From assembly GCA_030549495.1 (NCBI GenBank), contig JAUIRK010000721.1, positions 1 to 64,000 on the forward strand: a DNA stretch of 64,000 bases, read 5' to 3'. The notes below the pieces were generated by a model. The model had not been told where the DNA came from, made no database searches, and worked only from the letters and a program-made list of their open reading frames with translations. This stretch comes from Nectonema munidae (Eukaryota > Nematomorpha > Nectonematoida > Nectonematidae). Of the stretch, positions 11,673 through 26,047 are shown in pieces. Each line of letters begins with the position of its first letter. The first letter of the stretch is position 1. Made by a program: the position numbers and the translations under genes.

Positions 11673-12900
11673 TTTTCAAAATCTTTCAATTATACATTAC
11701 GCACCTCATACGCGTGTTATCTAGAATTGTTTCACAACTTTTGTTTAGTTTTTCAAAAATTCGTAACTATAAGAAATTGGAAGTGTTATACTGTGATTTA
11801 TGTTTTCAACAATAATTAAAACGAAAAATAGATAAAGAATACTATTAAAAAGTGTCTCTTTACTTATATTCATGCATGATTTTTGTGATGATGGATGATT
11901 TGTTTCTTCAGTTTTAATAAATTCACCACCTCATTTTTTTCTTTACTGTTTCTTCATGCAAACGTTGTATCGATCATTGCATTGATTAAAATCGATACAC
12001 TTTCTTTCTGTCTGAGATATTTATGTACACTCGACTCCTTTCCTAGCGTAATTTATCCCCATTTAATCATAAATCAGAAGTAAGCACTACGACTAATCCT
12101 TACCGCATAATTTCCTCTATTTTTCCTGATTTTATAAATAGCTGTAGCGGATAACTCACGTTGCTTTTATAGATTTTAGTCAATAATATCCGAGATTTTT
12201 GCGCAGTTCTCCCATTTTTATAACTCTAGAACCTATTTTTATATTGAGGGGGTTCTAAAAAGGCCATGAAATTTTTTCTCCATCATTTCCTTAATATAAG
12301 ATTGTAAATCAAAGCGCCAAAATTTGATTTTCATGCAAAAGCAGCCTATTTATTTCTCAACAACTAAAGAAAATGATGGTTAGCCATATTACATTTGTAT
12401 ACATACATATGTGTCACAGAAAGATAATGGTCAATTTAGATTATTCAAGATAAAACATACTTTCATTCAAATTTGGAATATTCACCAAATAATTAAATTA
12501 ACAAAGGTAGATATCACATTGCCAATGCAAACATTTGCTTTATAAAAATCGCAAAAACAAAAGCCGGTTGTAATTAGAATTGACGTAAGAATGCTGTACT
12601 CTTTCTCAATACTACTGCCTACTTTTCTGGCACCTTTTCTTTCTAAATATGTTCTGGGTGCTTCCAATCTTGGGAATTATTTTAAAAGTCCACCTGCTAG
12701 CCTAAAAGTCGGTACATCTTGTTCAAATTTAAGGTAGAAAAAAACCTTTCTTATATATTCTTTAAAACACATAGCACTTTCGTCACCAAACATATGATGT
12801 TTGAGTATTTTACAGGATCAACAAGTTTAAAACTGAATCTCTCCAACATCTAAAACTTTTCGCTATGCAGTTTGAATAGAGGAAAATACATAAGAGCAAA
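11673..12900. other. AT-rich stretch, possible tail of hAT remnant
   Basis: Short frames (11895-12083, 12482-12667) lack recognised motifs. On the - strand about 12660-12900 may be the downstream part of the hAT remnant at 12930-13400, but I cannot support this with a clear motif. Confidence 0.3.
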
Positions 12901-12929
12901 GTTGTTCAAAAACATAAATCTGTTCCCCC

Positions 12930-13400
12930 ATTTCCTTTAATAACTTGAATTATCTATCAAAATCCCCCTGTAGTTTGTTAATAATATCCACACATTCATG
13001 TACTGCATCACAGAGAAATGAATTCAACTTTTTCAACGATATGAAAAGATCAAAGTTTTTAGTAGTAAATGTTTTTCCCATAGGCTTAGTTTTTCTTGAA
13101 AGCAGTGATGTCATACATTTGCATATCATGTTTGATTCACTTTGCAATTTCATATTGAGTGTATTTAGCTGTTTGGTGATTTCAACAAGGTAAGATAAAC
13201 ATTGCAAAAATCATTATCCCCAAATTCTGCAACCTGTTTGCTTCAATACACTTATTCCTTAAACGCAAAGAATTCCTCTAAAATAATTCCGACTTAGCAA
13301 ACATACCTCAAAATGATAAAGCAGCTCTCTGTATTCGCTATTCACTTGCTTCATGAAGGCCTTCAATTGGGAATGCTTTAAATTTTTTATTCATTCAGAT
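12930..13400 (-). pseudogene. hAT transposase remnant (ZBED5/GTF2IRD2-like)
   Basis: Read on the - strand from about 13400: KHSQLKAFMKQVNSEYRELL, a broken RWLSRG-like stretch (HFEVCLLSRNY), then YLVEITKQLNTLNMKLQ and continuation to about 12950. The order (Asn-His-Arg-Gln-Phe-like region, tryptophan/leucine-rich region, then L-x-D-I-x-x-x-L-N-x-L-N-x-x-L-Q) matches the middle of hAT-type transposases from which ZBED5 and GTF2IRD2 derive. At least two frame changes are present. The C-terminal dimerisation motif was not found. It overlaps in domain content with the remnant at 15470-16520, so these are separate insertions. Confidence 0.6.
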
Positions 13401-13612
13401 CAATGCGTTTTCATACCATGTCATCCTTTAATAAAAAAGATAATATATTTTTTAAATATATAATGTATCGCAAAATATTAGTAGTAGCTAGTATATTTTA
13501 TTTAATCATTTTTCACTATTAAGGTAAAATATATATAGATTCCCATTGGTAATACTTCTCAATTACACTAATTGCTCGCTTAGCAAAAATTATACATTCG
13601 TAGCCAGGACAA

Positions 13613-13648
13613 GGGGGGGGGGGGAGGGTGGGAGGGTGGGAGGGTGGG
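13613..13648 (+). other. G-quadruplex-prone G-tract array
   Basis: A run of about twelve G is followed by A and five GGG tracts separated by single T or A-type linkers (GGGTGGGAGGGTGGG pattern). Loops of one base make this one of the strongest quadruplex-type sequences possible. It sits in repeat sequence, not near a gene. Confidence 0.8.
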
Positions 13649-14335
13649 TTGATGATTGAAGATTTTTACATTCTTTGGTGGCGAATTAGCATTCAATAGC
13701 ATGTTTACAATGGGAAAATAAATGCGCATTATGCGTATATCCCAAAAATCATTAATTAACTTATACCATCAGCGTTTACATTTTGCCCTTATATTCTTTT
13801 ATTTTCTTATATACATGACATATAATACTCTTTCTTTGCCAGCAGGATTTGAAGTGTTCACGAGCACAATGCTTTTTACTGCTTTCAATTTTAAGAAATC
13901 AATTCCTCATTCGCCATTATCGTGCTGAGAAATATAATTATATGATTGCGCATCATGTTAGCTTTTTCTGTGGTTCATTTGATCGCCCTTCCGTAAACGG
14001 AGATAGTTTGAAGTAGCGAATATATGAAGTATACCAATCGCATACGTTTATGATTTATTTGACAGCTTAAACTCACAATACAAAAACTATAGATATGTGA
14101 AACATATTCATACATTTCACAAGTCAGTTTGGTTATCATAGCCTGGTCACGAACTACGTTCGCTAATTATGGATTTACAAAATATGTATCCATAAGTACT
14201 TATACTTTTATATATCCATAAGCCACTATTTTTTTTATCAATCTATGCTTTGTTTTATATAGAAAAGGTATTGGAAAAATAATAAAAGCTAAAATTATTT
14301 ATTATTAAACCAAATTTATTGAAACACATAGTTTA

Positions 14336-14468
14336 TTAACCCATTTAAGGCCAAGCAAAGCAGACGATATCTTAAAAAAACGCAGACGATTCAAAGTCAT
14401 TGAAAAAAGCAGACAAAGATGAAATTACTTATGTTCCAAAATAGGAACATTGGCCGTAAATGGGTTAA
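14336..14468 (+). mobile_element. TTAA MITE, type A
   Basis: TTAA at 14336-14339 and 14465-14468 flank a 125-bp element with perfect-looking inverted ends: CCCATTTAAGGCCAA at the left and TTGGCCGTAAATGGG at the right. The interior carries GCAGACGATATC, CGCAGACGATTC, a GCAGACAAAGATGAAATTAC block and a GTTCCAAAATAGGAAC palindrome. A sibling lies at 41799-41936 and a diverged one at 59988-60212. Confidence 0.9.
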
Positions 14469-14678
14469 TCTTATAATAACATTAAAAATGATAACAAAAT
14501 CTCGTTATAAAGCGAAATTTGGACTTGGTGTTTCTTCACCAGTGTCTCACTCAATGTTTGATGAAATATTGGAGTCAAAAGAGTAGTACTCTTTGGTTAT
14601 TTTCAAAGTGCTTATTTGTCAGTTTTGATCTTATTTTGATTTTGCGTATTTGATTTTCTTAACCATTTGCTCACATAT

Positions 14679-15271
14679 ATAAGTACGGAAGCAGGTCAAT
14701 TCGGTCTCGAGATAATTCGGCCTTAAGACGCCCAGAGACAATTCGGCCTCTAGCATTTTTTACAGTGGGACAACTCCGCTTCTAATATAATTAATTTTTT
14801 TAATAGACCGGTTCTTAATTTTTTTGTAGAAAAATCAGCTTGTCAAGTTCTATTTGCAGTGCTATTGTAGTTCCTTAACCGTATGACATACATAAAAGCA
14901 GAAAACTGACGGTATCAGCACTTTTTATATTTTTGGAAAAAAAAATGCGCAAATCATCATAGAACCCTTTTATCAAAATGAGATAGTAAATCTACAAAAA
15001 TGTTGACCACAGACTGAGTTCTAATATAAATATCCTAACTCATATATTTTCCAAAAACTTAATCATAAAAAAATAAAAGGTAAACAAATAATTTAGAACT
15101 GGAAATAGAATTTGACAACACGAAGCAATATTTTTTACAAAAAAATTGAGAACTGAACTATCAAAAAAAATATATATTAGAGGCCGAGTTATCCGATCAT
15201 AAAATCACTAAAGGCCAAATTGTCGCACTATAAAATTCTTAGAGGCCGAATTGTCCCACTGAAATAAGTAC
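14679..15271. mobile_element. 577-bp MITE with 8-bp target duplication
   Basis: ATAAGTAC at 14679-14686 and 15264-15271 is a perfect 8-bp direct repeat. Between them both ends carry inverted copies of CAGTGGGACAATTCGGCCTC, and each end contains two or three further subterminal copies of the GACAATTCGGCCTCTA word in a spacing of about 45 bases. The centre is AT-rich and non-coding. An 8-bp duplication with short inverted ends suggests a hAT-mobilised element. Confidence 0.8.
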
Positions 15272-15469
15272 TCCCAAATAGTGACATTTTCTTTCTTGCA
15301 AAATCTTTGTTCTGGAGAGAAAGTTTCTTTATGTAGATTTTTATAAAACGCTTGTAACAACTAATCTATTATTTCCGTTTAAAATCATTTCCTGTGAATT
15401 CAACAATTCCATTTGCAATTTTTCAGAAGCCTTTTCATCATTGATATCAAATGGGGAAGAGAAAATACA

Positions 15470-16520
15470 TATGTTAGTTTATTGTGATGAGAAGAATTGA
15501 AATATACTAATGAATTCCTTGTTGATTAATATTAGCTCTTCATCATAGGAAGTACAAACTGCCTTTAAATGATTTACCAATTTGGGGAAATTGAAAGTAT
15601 TATCATTTCTCAGCTGTTTTTCCACGTTGAATTTTGTTTTGAAATGTTCTGCTATGACTGTACAATTGATGAATATAAATTGAACCCATTCTTGCAATTT
15701 TGAATTCAAGCCATTGAGATATGAAGTAAAGTCAACGAGAAGAGCGAAATCTCGTATCCAGCCATCACCGATTAATTAATGGATAGAGTTGCCTTTCATT
15801 TACATAAACTTAAAAGTTTCACATAAAATTGTTTAAACACTTTTTGGCTTAATCATCCCACCGTGCAGATCTCCTTATTCTGACTTGACATCCTCAAGAA
15901 ATTCTTTAAACTGCCGATGGTTTAATGCTCGAGATTTGATCAAATTGGTACCAGAAACAACTTTAGACACGACGTGGTCAAATTTGTGTGACTTGGCTCA
16001 CATGTTCTCTTGGTGAATTATTATGTAGCGAATCTCGGAAAAATTGCGTTTATGCTCAACAGTAGCTAACTTTGTTTTAATTGAGAAGTTGGAAGTACCA
16101 ACAATTACATTTGCACGATCTGTTGATAAGACATGAAGTTTTCCAAAATTACGATTAAATGTGGGCATCGATATTTACATTATCTTCTCCAGTGATGAGG
16201 CTTTTATTTGCTCGAAGACATTCCACATATCAAAAACCGCAAGTCATGCTGTATTTGCCACGTCATTACTTTCTCAAATAAGCAAGGAAATTTCAAATCC
16301 AGTTCTTTCAAGCCTTTCTATAAATATATATATTGGAAGCAATTTTTTCAATCCGTGGCATCTTTCACAAATTTAACATCGCAATAATTTTTCGAATGTT
16401 ATTCGATCTTCTCACTAACCCATATATTTCATCCTTACTTCACACTGTTGCCGACGATAAGGCATTTTATATCAAAGCCTTCTCTGCTTTAACGCTAAGA
16501 ATTCAACTATCATGAATAAT
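15470..16520 (-). pseudogene. hAT transposase remnant (ZBED5/GTF2IRD2-like), second copy
   Basis: On the - strand one can read STDRANVIVGTSNFS (about 16130-16085), then IHQENM and KSHKFDHVVSKVVSGTN (about 16020-15960), LIKSRALNHRQFKEFLEDVK (about 15945-15885), DFALLVDFTSYLNGLNSKLQ (about 15760-15700) and EWVQFIFINCTVIAEHF onward to 15479. The ALNHRQF and L-N-x-L-N-x-K-L-Q blocks are hallmarks of the ZBED5/GTF2IRD2 group of hAT transposases. Several stops and frame changes are present. It has no visible ends or target duplication. Confidence 0.65.
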
Positions 16521-16970
16521 GTTGCCATCATCACTTTCTATTCACATTATATTTTTTCATAACAGAACCTGATTCTAAAAACTCTGAACACACTCGTTTT
16601 TCCTTTATTTGTATGAAAAAATAGTCATTGGTCCAGTTTTCCTGGAACAAGCACTATTCATTGTCCACTTTTCCCTTTTTGATGACATTATGGGTTAGAA
16701 ACGTTCAAGATATAAAAAAATAGCGTATCACAAAGTAGCGCCATCTTTAACTCTATTTTAGTTTTTCTCTATTGTATCTCTTGAATATAAATCATTTGAA
16801 TGGTCTCCGTTTGCTTGATGAAAAGTCTTAGCAGGCTGGATTTGGCCCATGAGTGGTAAGTTACGAATGATAATATCAAGTGTATAAAGGGTTTTAATCT
16901 GTTATATTGTTTATGTATGTTGACTTGTACCGTTTATTTGTAATTCTAAAAACCCGCACTCAAACACATA

Positions 16971-17766
16971 TACAGTATAATCTGGTTATATAACAAAATT
17001 TCGTTATTTCAAGAAGGACATAGAACAGGCAACAATTTGTGAATAAAACACGCATGCAAACACTTTATTCCATACATAGTGTAATAAACATACGTTACAC
17101 ATATGTAAATCTAAATTATATTCGTACACAGTCGTCATTAAAGCCTATCAGTGTATGTAATTATTAAGTGAATATAAAAGGCATAAATATAACAATTAAG
17201 TTATACCACGTGTCTTTAGCAAAGTCTATGTGATGATCTTCTACCCTTCTACAACACTTTCTTAACAACACTCAGCTTGTTCATAATATCATCTGTAAAC
17301 TCTCCCCGCAGGAGCTGAGGAGTCGGCGGAAATATTTCCGATTGCAATTCAAACTCCAAATACTTATCCAAGCACATAAAAAATATGAGTCCGACTGCAA
17401 ATACTTTAAAATTACAATTCAACACGTACTCTTCTCTTCCCACTTCCACTAAAGAAGGATCTCCTCTTCATATGCTTACAAAAATTAAACTATTTTTTTT
17501 TCTTTATTTAAAAAAAATGATTTTTTAATACTTAAGATGGCCGACCCAAACTTCGACACCTAAATTTTATTAGATGCTGACTCATCCACTTCCTAACCCT
17601 GGGTTAAACCATTGGAGTTCGTCGTGGTTTGAGGGGAACTGCTTTGTTTTACCACATTTATTTATAACGACTTTGTGGCTTAAGGGGCTACGAAATTAGG
17701 ACGCTATACCCGGAATTTCATCATTTCGTTAAATGCGAAATTTCGTTATAAACAGATTTCACTGTA
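16971..17766. mobile_element. Tigger/pogo-like non-autonomous element with TA target
   Basis: TA dinucleotides at 16971-16972 and 17765-17766 flank inverted ends. The left end is CAGTATAATCTGGTTATATA; the right end, read inward, is CAGTGAAATCTGTTTATAAC followed by GAAATTTCG, which the left end also carries (AAATTTCGTT). CAGTRWAATCTG ends with a TA duplication are typical of pogo/Tigger elements of the Tc1/mariner group. The interior (792 bp) holds no convincing transposase. A passage near 17330-17490 (CTCCAAATACTTATCCAAGC, CTCTTCATATGCTTACAAAA) resembles 36375-36470, so the interior includes a second dispersed repeat. Confidence 0.7.
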
Positions 17767-19854
17767 TATCGTATTTCCTTGAAAATGACCAGTGTACTTA
17801 TTTTTTAGATCGTAGTGATAACTGAGGGTTTTTTCAAGGCTGGCCTTTTTCATATACTTCTATTTTTCTGAATTTAACAATGCTCATTAGAAAATCTTCA
17901 TTAAATGTTTCAAAATATTATTTATGTGAATGATCACGAACAAAATGCAAATTTCCATTTTTTATTTATTAAAATCAATACTAAAAAACGCTCAAAATAT
18001 TTAATATAGATTTAAAAAATTGAGATACCTCATAATAGGGCACTACTACCTATAAGTCTGTAGATTTGATACCATATGCTTTTCTTCGGTATCTAAATCA
18101 ATTTTACCCAATCTTTTGTTTGAGGAGGCAATGCCGATGTTCGAGGAAATAGGGTATATAATATATATACATCCAAATCTGCTTTATTAAATGGCGATCT
18201 GTCTAAAACGAGTTGTTTCAATTCTTCCCATTTAATCTAGATTAAGGTGATCCGCCCTTCATCAAACCATTTTAGACGGATGTTCCCTTTCTGAAACACG
18301 TTTTTAAAATAAATTTCCGGGAAAAACTATTATCTATCAAATAAAACATTTTGCAAAACGTAAAATAATTAATTAAATTTTCTTTAATAATTTTGTAAGC
18401 GTGTCTATAATTTTTTAAAGAAAAAACCGTAATTTTTTCTATTTTAGATTTAGTTATCAAATATTTTATCAAAGAGTTTTAATTTAAATTCTTACACAAG
18501 GCAATAAAAATTTAATTAATAAAAAAACAGCATAACATAATTTGTCATATTTTTCATTTGTTTGCTGAATTACAACATTGTGATAAATGAATTCTTAGAA
18601 TTACAATGTGTCATTTTGGAATATCCCTCCTATATAGATCAAAATTAGTTGCTTTACATCAAAATGCTTTATTCTTCTCCCTTTATTGTTCTCTTTTAGT
18701 TTCATATACATCCTGAGAATAGATTCTGTGAGATTATCTAGAGTAGTAAAATGTCTGAAGTTAACTTATTGTATACTTTATTGATTTATTTGACATGAAA
18801 GTATTTGCATGAGTTCCTATTCACTGATTTGTAAAGTGTATGAATATGTTTTATGTCTATAGCCATTGTTTTGTTTTGTTGCATTAGTGTAGCTGTACAA
18901 TTAATCATAAAGCATGGGTTGAGATTACTTCATACGATTTTTTACAAAAATTCAGTTTTGCATTTTACTATAATGTCTAGATTTTTTCATTAAAAGACGA
19001 TTATATCAAGATACTGATTTTGTTTACTTTCTTGTGCCAAGAGTTATTATGTCTAGAATCATTTTTCGTTATGTGTAATGAAATTTTAATTTATGCAATA
19101 ATGATAAGACTGATCCAAAAGTTAATTTTGCAATAATACTATCAATATATGATTATTAGAACGCAAAATTCGCACTAGAATTGGTAAAATAACGACATTT
19201 TCGTTGAATTTAAGTTATCCGTATCACTTTCGTTAAAACGATAAAGATAAAGAAGTAAACTTTTTTGAAATTAATGATAAAGATAACGACAATGCATTTT
19301 TACATTACTGATTTTGTTCATTTTTCGTTATATATATTTTTACACATCCAGTGTTATAAAAGAGTATAAAATCAAGGGACGATATATATTTATTCATGAC
19401 TTCTATACTTCTGCAAAAATTTATTGACTTGTTCTTGCTTTTTATTTCCAAATTCAATGTATAATTCGACTCAAGCATTCATTCTTTCAAAGTCAAGGTA
19501 ACAAACATCTAAGATTTTCATCGGCAGAGACCCAGAAAAGGCACTTCTGCAATCGACTAGCATAGGATCCAATCTAGAAATAATGTTTTTTTGATAAAAA
19601 ATTTTCCCAAAAAAATAGAATCTATAAAAAACACTAACATAGTCCAATATTTTTGGGAAAATTTTCCAACGCCTTACTATTTTTAAAGTAAAGTGATATA
19701 ATCGATCTTCAACACCTAGACCTAACTCAGATAATATTATTTAAAAAACTATTTAACAAAATAATCTTCTTTTGTATTCGTGTTTTTATGAAGTATTTTC
19801 AATATTTGTTTCAAAATTATACACCTTTCTTTTTATTTATATCTTGCCTTTCTG
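17767..19854. other. AT-rich stretch without recognised genes
   Basis: A loose inverted repeat (TGGCGATCTGTCTAAAACGA at about 18191 against CCATTTTAGACGGATGTTCC at about 18268) could be the core of an old MITE. No coding motif was seen. Confidence 0.35.
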
Positions 19855-19984
19855 TTAACCCTTTGAGGACCAACATTTTGAAGAGGATTCGTCTGCCTTC
19901 TTTGTCAATGTAATTTTATATATTCAAAGCAGACGATTTTCATTTCTTGGGTCACTGGTGATCCACTGGTCCTCAAAGGGTTAA
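19855..19984 (+). mobile_element. TTAA MITE, type D
   Basis: TTAA at 19855-19858 and 19981-19984 flank 122 bp with inverted ends CCCTTTGAGGACCA and TGGTCCTCAAAGGG, a perfect 14-base pair. The interior has ATTCGTCTGCC and GCAGACGATTTTC, the same core words as types A-C. Confidence 0.88.
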
Positions 19985-19995
19985 ACGTTTGTTTA

Positions 19996-20251
19996 ATAAC
20001 CCGTTAACGAACAGAATAATCGGACGATATCTAATGTAAAGCAGATTTGTATTAGAGCATTGATAAACACGACGATTTTATTTTTTATAAAGTCGACTAT
20101 AGTCGACTCTGGCCGTTAACCGGTTATTGACCACACTCGACATATGTGGACTTTAAAAATGTGAATCGTCTGCTTTTATTAATGCTTTTTAATACAAATC
20201 TTCTGCTTTACACTGAATATCGTCTGATTATTCTGGTCGTTAACCAGTTAA
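19996..20251. mobile_element. Two type B TTAA MITEs joined in inverse orientation
   Basis: The first copy runs from a TTAA decayed to ATAA at 19996-19999 (then CCCGTTAACGAACAG) to GGCCGTTAACCGG; the second begins at the same junction (TTAACCGGTTATTGACC, about 20113) and ends at TTAA 20248-20251. Both carry GACGATATC/ATCGTCTGATT and GTCGACT cores. The GTCGAC ends face each other in the middle, opposite to the pair at 27363-27632. Confidence 0.8.
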
Positions 20252-22184
20252 TTTGGATATTAAATAAAATAAAATATTTTAGAGTTTTTTTTGTTATTTT
20301 AATCCTTCATTTTAACGTATTTCAGCAAATTATATGTGATATTTCAAAATTACAAAACCTTCAACACAATTATGTATTTGAATTTTGATACTAACGAAAA
20401 TTAACGAAACTTTTTTTAAGGTAACTAATGAAAAACGATCAAAATTTTTTTAATTAAACGATAACGAGACGCTTCTCGAAGTTATTTTTAGTACTAACTA
20501 TCCCAAGTCTAATTTTGACAATTTCGATTTTTCCATAAAAATCTCTCTATTGATAAAAGCCTGTGTCTTATTATAGAGTGCATTTTTATAATCAGTATAT
20601 CAAAAAAGCCTATTATAAGGTTTGGGTGCAAGACTATTTTTATATACCAAGTAGAAATCCATAGCAAACGAAACTGTATGCTGGTAAAAGTGAAAATAAA
20701 AATGATCCTTTAAGCTTCCGAATTATTTTGAGGTTGATTGATCTGATACCAAACAAAATTTATCCTGAAATTTATTTTCATAATTTCTTCTCCTCCAATG
20801 CTCTTATAGAAGGTTTAACAAATAAAACATAAAATGTGATCGAATCATGTGCAATAACCGTACAAATAAAACTCCATCCCTTTCTGCTAAAATGGCCAAA
20901 AGCAAAAAGATTTTGATATAATAGCGAGGGTGATGGAAAAGTATATATTGTAAGATGAAATGACTTTTCTTAGAGAGCACTCACTCCTGTTTTTACCGTT
21001 AGCTTGGCTTGTTACTGCTCTCTAGCACTTCTGAAAGCCGCTTCAGCTTTACATCGTCAATTTGAGAATTGTGCAATTTTTCGAATGAATAGATTGTCTC
21101 CATGTTCTTTTATTGACCTGATGTGCATTTGAATATATTGATTGAACTCTTTTCTCTAAAGATTACGTGATATATGCGATGATGCTTTTTCGAATGAAAT
21201 GCTTTAATGTGTAAAAATTTGGTGACATGTTCTCCTTCCTTGTCTATAAATTAATACTGACACGCTTTGCATAATTAATTCTAATTTGGAGACCAGACAA
21301 ATGCTCAATTTGTTTTTCCTGAATCTTTTGAATAGAGAGAAGGAGAGAGATAGATCTTTGTAAATTGAATTTCACTCTGAGATGCATTTTCTCTGCATCC
21401 TATCTGATCTGTTAGCAGGCTTTAGAAGTAACCCACTTTTGTAAAAGTAATCCCCACACTATTTTGCCAATCCCTAAAGTACGCTTCCAACTTATCATAT
21501 TTTTCATTTTCAGAGAAGAATTTAATAATCATATTATTATATTTTACTTCCTCTCGTAAATATTTTTTTGCGTGAAAAACTTCAATTTTCTCCCTCCCTC
21601 TTTTCATTTCATAATAACATGAAAGACTCACCCCTTAGTTAGTTCAGTTGTCAATTTGTTCCCACCCTCTCTTTTAACCCATTTAGTACCAATGTTCCCA
21701 AAAGTCTTTGAGCATTTTTAATAAACTTACTCCTAACACCCCATTCATCTTTGAACTTTCAATTTTTTCCCATTTTATTTTCCCCTCAATCATATTTGAT
21801 CCAATATAATTCAAGAAAATTTTAAAATTAAATTTTTACTTACGCATTAGAGAACAACATATCTTTTTACCTTTTGTGAAAATATTATCATTCTTTATAG
21901 AATAAGAATTTAGTTTCTTGATTGCTTTACATTAACTTTAAGAAATTAAAACTTTGATCTATATGTAACTGTCTGATATCAAATATTGGAAAATAATATT
22001 GAATAAGGACAAAAACAAAAGTCTCTATGTCCAAGATTGGGTTTCAGGATCCGCACACCCCAGTTGTTTCCCTAATTTAGAATGAAATGTGTTCCAACTT
22101 ACTTTTCCACACTTCGTCCCACAAAGGTTAAATTTCACTTTTTTTTTTGGAAAATTTTAAGATACATCATTTCAACAAGTCCTT
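20252..22184. other. AT-rich stretch without recognised genes
   Basis: A 69-codon frame at 21422-21631 on the - strand (starting MSLSCYYEMKRGREK) has a charged, coiled look but no known motif. At 21674-21700 a lone AACCCATTTAGTACCAATGT resembles a type A MITE end, probably a truncated copy. Confidence 0.35.
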
Positions 22185-22412
22185 TTCCTAGATGTCTTTT
22201 TTCAATTTTAATTTGTCTTTTTTAGGTTCTAAATTGTCTTTTTTCAAATGTAAATAGTCCTTTTTCAAATTTAATTTTTCTCTTTTAAGTTTTAAATTGT
22301 CTTTTTTCAATTCTAAATAGTCTTTTTTCAATTTTATTTTGTATAATAGAAAGAGCGTTTAGAATTAAAAAAAGTCAATTTAGAATTGAAAAAAGATAAT
22401 TTAGAAGTAAAA
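22185..22412. repeat. Short tandem repeat with inverted tail
   Basis: About six units of a 22-26 base word built on AAATTGTCTTTTTTCAATTC run from 22185 to about 22345. The complement (TAGAATTGAAAAAAG type) follows at about 22358-22412, so the two parts could fold together as a long hairpin. Confidence 0.7.
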
Positions 22413-23100
22413 ATGGTATATATATAAATGCTTTCAAATTTTATAACAAACAGAATCCATCTTGCTACAAATTTTATTTGTTATTCTGCACCATTTCTTA
22501 ATTCCTTTTTTCTTCAACATGGACATCTTCATTCTCTTTTCTTAGAGGTGATCCTTGTTTCGTTTGCAACTATTTCAAATTTATTGATTATCCAAAATCA
22601 ATCAACAAGACCCTTCTTCATTTAAACGAATATAATCTAAGAACTTGGTTATAAATAAATATGGGATTTATTTTTTTCATTGTTTTTTTTAAAAAGGAAT
22701 AATATAAAAAGTATAATAGGTAAAAGAAAAAACTGCCTGTGTCATTATTTGAAGGTACTTTCATTTTGCACAATTCATGAATATATGATTTATGACAACT
22801 CAAATTTCACATTTAAATTCATCTAAGAAAAAAGATTGTTTGTGGGGAAGGGTTATCATTTCGAAAATGAATGAATTATAGTCAAATTGACAAAATATGT
22901 ACAAAGTTGTATCAGTATTTTACATGATATCATATACGAGCTGCGATATGTTTTTTTTATATTGAAACATTGTGTTTCTCAAACTTTTAATGTAAAGAAT
23001 AATGAAGTATTTTTTTAGAGAAACATTAAAAAAAAAATTCAACTCTAAACATACATAAAAATACTATCCGTGTGGTACTATATTTCTGTTGAAAAATATT
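22413..23100. other. No feature recognised
   Basis: Short hydrophobic frames (for example 22428-22625) lack recognised motifs and occur in AT-rich sequence where chance frames are common. Confidence 0.35.
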
Positions 23101-23106
23101 ACTCAT

Positions 23107-24830
<1,724 letters not shown>

Positions 24831-26044
24831 TTTACGTTTCTTCCTCGAAATACCCAAAATAGTCGAACGATAAAGAAAATTTTGAATTCATACTTTTCTT
24901 TACAAGTTTAATGCGCGCTCAATTGCATACGGCTTAGATGAATTGATAGAGTTTAAAAAAACGTATCTTAACCTATTTAATCTCAAAAAAGCCTTCAACA
25001 TTAATTAATTGAGTGAGTGTACTAATTTATTTTTTAGCCAAGTCATGATTTTTGACTGAAAAGTATTTCATTTCTTAAGGTGCAAATTTTGGAACGAAAA
25101 ACGTGGCCCCTGTTTAGCTTCGTCTATTTGTGACGTAGATATCTTGGCACTTTTCTTTTTCATTCACTACTCCATTAATTTTTAAATATTGAAGTGTATA
25201 AAGAAATTTTATTTTATGTTAGTTAATTAGTTTGTTAGTTAAATATTTCCTTATTTACTTATCTGATTAAAATTCATAAGAATGTAAGCTGTATTTGTAA
25301 TTTACCTAGAATACTTTACAAATATGAAGTATAAAAATAAATCAAAATTACCATGAAAATAGAACCGATCTATTCTCTGAAAAGATATATAAACAGCTAC
25401 AGAAGGATTAGATCTTTCAGAAATTTCCTATCTAATAATCCTTGTAAGTGAATAATAGGCTGTTCCATTATGATAAAAAGTAAGGTAAAAAACTATTCAG
25501 AAAGAATTATTTAGTCGAATAGAAAATTTTATCCAAGTTCATTTTAAGACGACGTAAAATTGAAAGATAGAATATGAGGATATTGTGCTTGTAATATTTC
25601 GATCTTATAAAAGATCTTTGTCTAGAATAAACCGAGCAAGAAGTGTATGGAATATGGAGGTATGCTTTTTTATTTGAAATATATCGAGAATAAAATATTT
25701 GTTCCTTGTATACATTGATCTCAGTCAACCTTGAAGTATTCAGGGTGAGTAGTTTGGCAAACTGTTCCAAGTCTCCCAATGCTCAACTGCAATAATAAGA
25801 AATATGAAAACACATTTTTGATTCTATAATTTAAAGAAAAAATTAGATTGGAAATCTACTTTTAAAATGGAATTATGGTATGATGCGTGATAGAAAGAAT
25901 ATGATAAAGATGATTTGAAGGAATTGTCTATTTTTCAAAATAGTCTATCCTCAACCATGTCCATTTCGGGTGGGTACCAATTTTGATGTCAATATCCATA
26001 TGATTTATGGAATAAAGAAAATGTATATCTCGAAATTTCAAAAG
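24831..26044. other. AT-rich stretch with a small dispersed repeat
   Basis: About 60 bases around AGTCGAATAGAAAATTTTAT and GACGACGTAAAATTGAAA (25513-25570) recur at 28139-28197. No coding motif was recognised. Confidence 0.4.
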
Positions 26045-26047
26045 TGT

